From assembly GCA_026390655.1 (NCBI GenBank), contig JAPLFN010000106.1:20272-61289 (forward strand): a stretch of 41,018 bases of DNA, read 5' to 3'. The position numbers were made by a program, and so were the translations under genes. The notes below the pieces were generated by a model. That model did no database searches. It was not told the origin of the DNA and was given only the letters and a program-made list of their open reading frames with translations. This DNA comes from Candidatus Kapaibacterium sp. (GTDB lineage: Bacteria > Bacteroidota > Ignavibacteria > Kapaibacteriales > Kapaibacteriaceae). Shown piece after piece: positions 37,573 through 41,018 of this stretch; positions within the stretch are counted from its first letter, which is position 1, and each line of letters opens with the position of its first letter.

Positions 37573-37934
37573 TGGCAGTACGGAGTACCATTCCGGATCT
37601 GAAGGATGAGGAACTGCTTCCAACGAAGGAGCCTCAGGTACTCGTTAAACAACGTAGACTGCTTAACCGCTGGAGCATATTTGCTCTCGTGTTTGTGAGT
37701 GCAGTATCAACGGTGCTTTACGTTAGTAATGTGATCGGCGTAAAGAAGCTCTTGGTAGAGACAGATGTATTGCAGCGCACGATCGACTCTCTTCGCACAG
37801 TGAATGAGAGTCTTCGTACCGAATCATATCGTTTGCAGTCTGCTGATAGAATTACTCGAATCGCCCAAGAAAAGCTCGGACTCATTCCGCCACCAAAGGC
37901 ACCGACTGTATTGGAAGAAAAGGCTAAGCCGTGA
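37572..37934 (+). CDS. ftsL: FtsL-like septum formation protein
   Basis: 120 aa bitopic protein with one TM and a coiled coil, ending RITRIAQEKLGLIPP, directly upstream of a class B PBP. Confidence 0.7.
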   Translation: MAVRSTIPDLKDEELLPTKEPQVLVKQRRLLNRWSIFALVFVSAVSTVLYVSNVIGVKKLLVETDVLQRTIDSLRTVNESLRTESYRLQSADRITRIAQEKLGLIPPPKAPTVLEEKAKP

Positions 37935-40000
37935 ACGTGCAAGCGCCCACATATGAGCCGATCAGATGGAAGGCCGGACTGCTCACGTTGGTTTTCTCAC
38001 TGGCGTTTATGCTGATAGTGGGCCGACTGTTCTGGGTACAAGTTGTTAACGGTGCAGGGTATCGCGATCTCGCCAAAAAGCAATACGAGAGTAAGGTTGC
38101 ACTTCGGGCAGAGCGTGGTAGACTCGTTGATAGATCGATGAGAGATCTTGCAACAATGATGAGGACTACATCTTTCGCAGCCGATCCATCGATGATCGAG
38201 CATCCGGAGATGTGTGCCCAACTGCTCGCCGCGGCAGCGGATGAATCAGCACAAGTATATCTCGAGCGTTTACGGGGCGCTCAAGGTCGGTTTGTTTGGT
38301 TGGCTAGGGGTGTTAACACTGTCATGTTCCCAGTCCTCGACACAATTCGTGACAGAGGCCTGATTCGCGTAAAAGAGCCTAAACGCTCCTTTACGCATGG
38401 ACCACTCGCAGCGCAGCTTATTGGGACAACGGACGTTGATAACAATGGTCTTACCGGCCTTGAACTATACTACGACGAACTCCTTCGAGGTCAAAGCGGA
38501 TTTGTGGTGATGCAGCGAGACGGTCGCGGCAGACTTCGTCCGGGTGTAGATCCGGAACGCGAGGCGCCAAAGAATGGAAGGGGGCTTCAGTTAACGATCG
38601 ACCTCGAACTTCAACGAGTTGCGGAGCAAGAACTCGCGCGTGGAGTTAGTGAGTCCGGGGCTCTATCAGGAACTGTTATCGCAATCGAGCCGTCATCAGG
38701 GGAGATTCTCGCGATGGCATCGTTCCCATCGTTCGATCCCAACCGATTGTATAAGGCTAGTGATGATGCTATCAGGATACGTGCCGTAACTGATCAATAT
38801 GAGCCGGGCTCAACGATGAAGGCCATCACCGCAGCCGCACTTTTGGAAGAACGGAAGCTTGCACCGGATGATAAAGTAGATGGTGGTGTTGGGGTCTTAC
38901 TAGCGGCAGGGGGCTCACAAATCAAGGATGATCATCCGGTTGGACAGACCACGTTCAGAGGTGCCTTGGAGCAATCTTCAAACGTTGTGTTTGCAACTCT
39001 CGCTCAAAAGCTTGATGACAGAGTATTCTACAAGTATGTGCGCGATTTCGGCTTTGGAATTCTTAGTGGCATCGATCTACCCGGTGAGGTTCGTGGCAGA
39101 CTGAAGAGACCCAATGAGTTTGGCCTGTCCACAAAGCAATACATGTCATTCGGTTATGAGATCAGCGCCACTGCCCTGCAAGTACTCGACGCCTATGCTG
39201 CAATTGCAAATGGTGGCGTGCTTATGCAACCACACGTTGTGAAGGGTATTCTCTCAACTGATGGTGACATCGAAAATGAGATACAGCCACAACAGATACG
39301 TCGCGTCGTTAGTCAAGAAACGGCAAGGCTCTTAACGGACATGCTTGTGGGAGTGGTAGAGCATGGAACAGGGCAAGAGGCGCGAATCAATGGAGTTCGG
39401 ATAGCAGGTAAAACTGGCACTGCTCAACAATTAACGGCCGGTGAGTACGGTAAGCAGAACTACACGGCCTCTTTTGTTGGGTATTATCCTGCCGAGAAGC
39501 CGCGTGTTGCAATGATCGTTATGCTGGACCGCCCGGTCACCAGCATCTATGGCGGAACGACGGCAGCACCCATCTTTAAGCGCATTGTTCAAAAGACAAT
39601 GACAATGCTCCAGCTCGACGCAGCCACTCAGAAGCACATCGCCGCCTCCTCCGAAGCTGATACAGTCATTGTGCCAGACGTTCGTGGGCTAGGCCTGGGA
39701 ACCGCAGACAGCGTCTTGAGACGTCTAGGACTACGCGCCGACATGTCCAAGGGTTCCGGACTGGTCCTACGTCAGAGCCCCACCACCGGGTCCCGAATAG
39801 AGCGCGGTTCTGTGGTCAAGGTTGAAGGACAGCCGGTTCAAGGGGCCGACCAACACCCTGATGTTGTCGGCTTTCCTCTTCGAAGGGCCATAACAGTGAT
39901 CTATGCCGCAGGCTTTGACGTGAAGATCAGAGGGACTGGGAGGGTTGTTCGGCAGGAATGGCAAGACCGGACGTGCCTGATCACCGCCAGAAGTAATTAG
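37931..40000 (+). CDS. ftsI: Class B penicillin-binding protein (FtsI/SpoVD-like) with C-terminal PASTA repeats
   Basis: SxxK in EPGSTMKAITAAAL, SSN, KTGTAQQL; two PASTA-like segments (IVPDVRGLGLGTADSVLRRLGL..., HPDVVGFPLRRAITVIYAAGF...). Confidence 0.9.
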   Translation: MNVQAPTYEPIRWKAGLLTLVFSLAFMLIVGRLFWVQVVNGAGYRDLAKKQYESKVALRAERGRLVDRSMRDLATMMRTTSFAADPSMIEHPEMCAQLLAAAADESAQVYLERLRGAQGRFVWLARGVNTVMFPVLDTIRDRGLIRVKEPKRSFTHGPLAAQLIGTTDVDNNGLTGLELYYDELLRGQSGFVVMQRDGRGRLRPGVDPEREAPKNGRGLQLTIDLELQRVAEQELARGVSESGALSGTVIAIEPSSGEILAMASFPSFDPNRLYKASDDAIRIRAVTDQYEPGSTMKAITAAALLEERKLAPDDKVDGGVGVLLAAGGSQIKDDHPVGQTTFRGALEQSSNVVFATLAQKLDDRVFYKYVRDFGFGILSGIDLPGEVRGRLKRPNEFGLSTKQYMSFGYEISATALQVLDAYAAIANGGVLMQPHVVKGILSTDGDIENEIQPQQIRRVVSQETARLLTDMLVGVVEHGTGQEARINGVRIAGKTGTAQQLTAGEYGKQNYTASFVGYYPAEKPRVAMIVMLDRPVTSIYGGTTAAPIFKRIVQKTMTMLQLDAATQKHIAASSEADTVIVPDVRGLGLGTADSVLRRLGLRADMSKGSGLVLRQSPTTGSRIERGSVVKVEGQPVQGADQHPDVVGFPLRRAITVIYAAGFDVKIRGTGRVVRQEWQDRTCLITARSN

Positions 40001-40051
40001 GACCTTTTGTAACTGTTATCTCCATTTTGGATTCTATACACACCACCGAAC

Positions 40052-41018
40052 ATGCGATTGACAGTCCTTATAGCGCTCCTTACCGTCTTGTTTGTGCCTC
40101 CAATTATGGCGCAGCCGGGCAGGACGCGCGTTGAACAAATGAACTTTCCTCCGATGCCGATCGGTGGACATAAAGGCATGGAAGCCCGCATCGGTGGCAT
40201 CATTGGTAATGGTGGGTTCGTGGTGGTGGATAGCTGCTCGGATCCCTTCACGATGAATAGTCGCATTCAAGATCTGCAAATCAATGGTGGCGAGATCCGT
40301 GTCAAGGTGGACTTCGACCCGATTACCCCGGGCGACTTTCGAGACGAGATCGTGCTTACTCGTCGTCCCGCTCTGATTCCGGTAAACGATACCATTCGTA
40401 TTCGACTTTTTGGTACCTCATTCCGAGTAGAGCGTAACGAAAAGGTAGATTTTGGCGAGGTTCTCGTAGGTGATTCCGTTCGCAGGCTCATTCTTGTCCG
40501 AGCAGATCTCAATCAAGATATACGATGGGAGATCCTAGGAAATCTCGATGAACCATTTCAACTCCTGAACCGCAATGGACCAATACTGGTCGGCGGAGAT
40601 ACTCTCGCCTTTGGGTTATCTTTTCAACCGACGGCTGAAGGCCGGTTTGTAGACAGCGTTGGGCTTGTTCGATTTCACAAGAACGGAAGGCCATTGGACA
40701 CCATTAACGTATTCTTTACGGGAAGTGGCCTCCGCATGCCGAAAGAAGCGGCTGTAGTCTTTGATAGCATGATGGTTGGCGAAAAGGCGTTGGATACCGT
40801 GATCATAAGACTCCCAGTATCTCCTCGCGCACAGAGTTTCGTCTACTCCGTTGTAGCAAAGGACCAACTGACTCCGGTCACGGCGAAGATCTTATCACCG
40901 CTAGGCCCAAGCAAGAGTCAGAGTATCGAGGTAGAGTTCACGTGTGCTCCCGCGGTGTTTGCAGAGAAACGGTACGGCTTCGTACTGCACAGAGCGCCAA
41001 CAGGTAGCAAATCTGTTG
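40052..41018 (+). CDS. Secreted protein with ASPM-SPD-2-Hydin / choice-of-anchor-D-like repeats, 3' truncated by window
   Basis: Hand translation from ATG 40052 (MRLTVLIALLTVLFVPPIMAQPGRTRVEQMNFPPMPIGG...) stays open to the window end; motifs VDFGEVLVGDSVRRLILVRAD, FTGSGLRMP. Not in the ORF track because no stop is present. Confidence 0.7.
   Translation, partial: MRLTVLIALLTVLFVPPIMAQPGRTRVEQMNFPPMPIGGHKGMEARIGGIIGNGGFVVVDSCSDPFTMNSRIQDLQINGGEIRVKVDFDPITPGDFRDEIVLTRRPALIPVNDTIRIRLFGTSFRVERNEKVDFGEVLVGDSVRRLILVRADLNQDIRWEILGNLDEPFQLLNRNGPILVGGDTLAFGLSFQPTAEGRFVDSVGLVRFHKNGRPLDTINVFFTGSGLRMPKEAAVVFDSMMVGEKALDTVIIRLPVSPRAQSFVYSVVAKDQLTPVTAKILSPLGPSKSQSIEVEFTCAPAVFAEKRYGFVLHRAPTGSKSV

Noticed and set aside
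40005-40042. Promoter-like TTTTG ... TATACACA before the ASH-like gene
   Set aside because: The downstream element does not match TAnnTTTG and spacing (~25 nt) is outside the 19-21 range.
1-41018. CRISPR arrays, tRNA/rRNA genes, transposases or prophage modules
   Set aside because: No regular direct repeats, no rRNA or tRNA-like segments and no transposase or integrase motifs seen when reading the window; a tRNAscan/Infernal run would be decisive.

Overview
Chromosomal window from what looks like a Bacteroidota/Chlorobi-group bacterium, possibly a Kapabacteria-like lineage (inference from T9SS-type C-terminal sorting domains and TAnnTTTG promoter elements). Left part (1-9171): dense operon-like genes for an IcmF-type acyl-CoA mutase C-terminus, a PG-binding/CHAP protein, a serine/threonine dehydratase, a TPR protein, gatB, ilvE, a fused branched-chain 2-oxoacid dehydrogenase E1 and a YfgM-like TPR anchor. 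Centre (9264-23575): five consecutive secreted proteins. Four have clear T9SS C-terminal sorting domains and one is degenerate. They include a 2337-aa protein with a chlamydial-Pmp-like FxxN/GGA beta-helix, and three neighbours with possible cohesin-like (one also dockerin-like) segments; this is the best candidate for an undescribed surface assembly. Next come an envelope/glycan cluster (two GT2, one GT4, a methyltransferase, two putative outer-membrane proteins) and housekeeping genes (mutY, cdd, MFS, guaA, DUF2231-like, DJ-1, metG, ftsL-like, ftsI-like PBP with PASTA). The window ends in a truncated secreted protein with ASPM-SPD-2-Hydin-like character that is absent from the ORF track. No rRNA, tRNA, CRISPR array or transposase was recognised. 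All family calls are by eye; no search was run.
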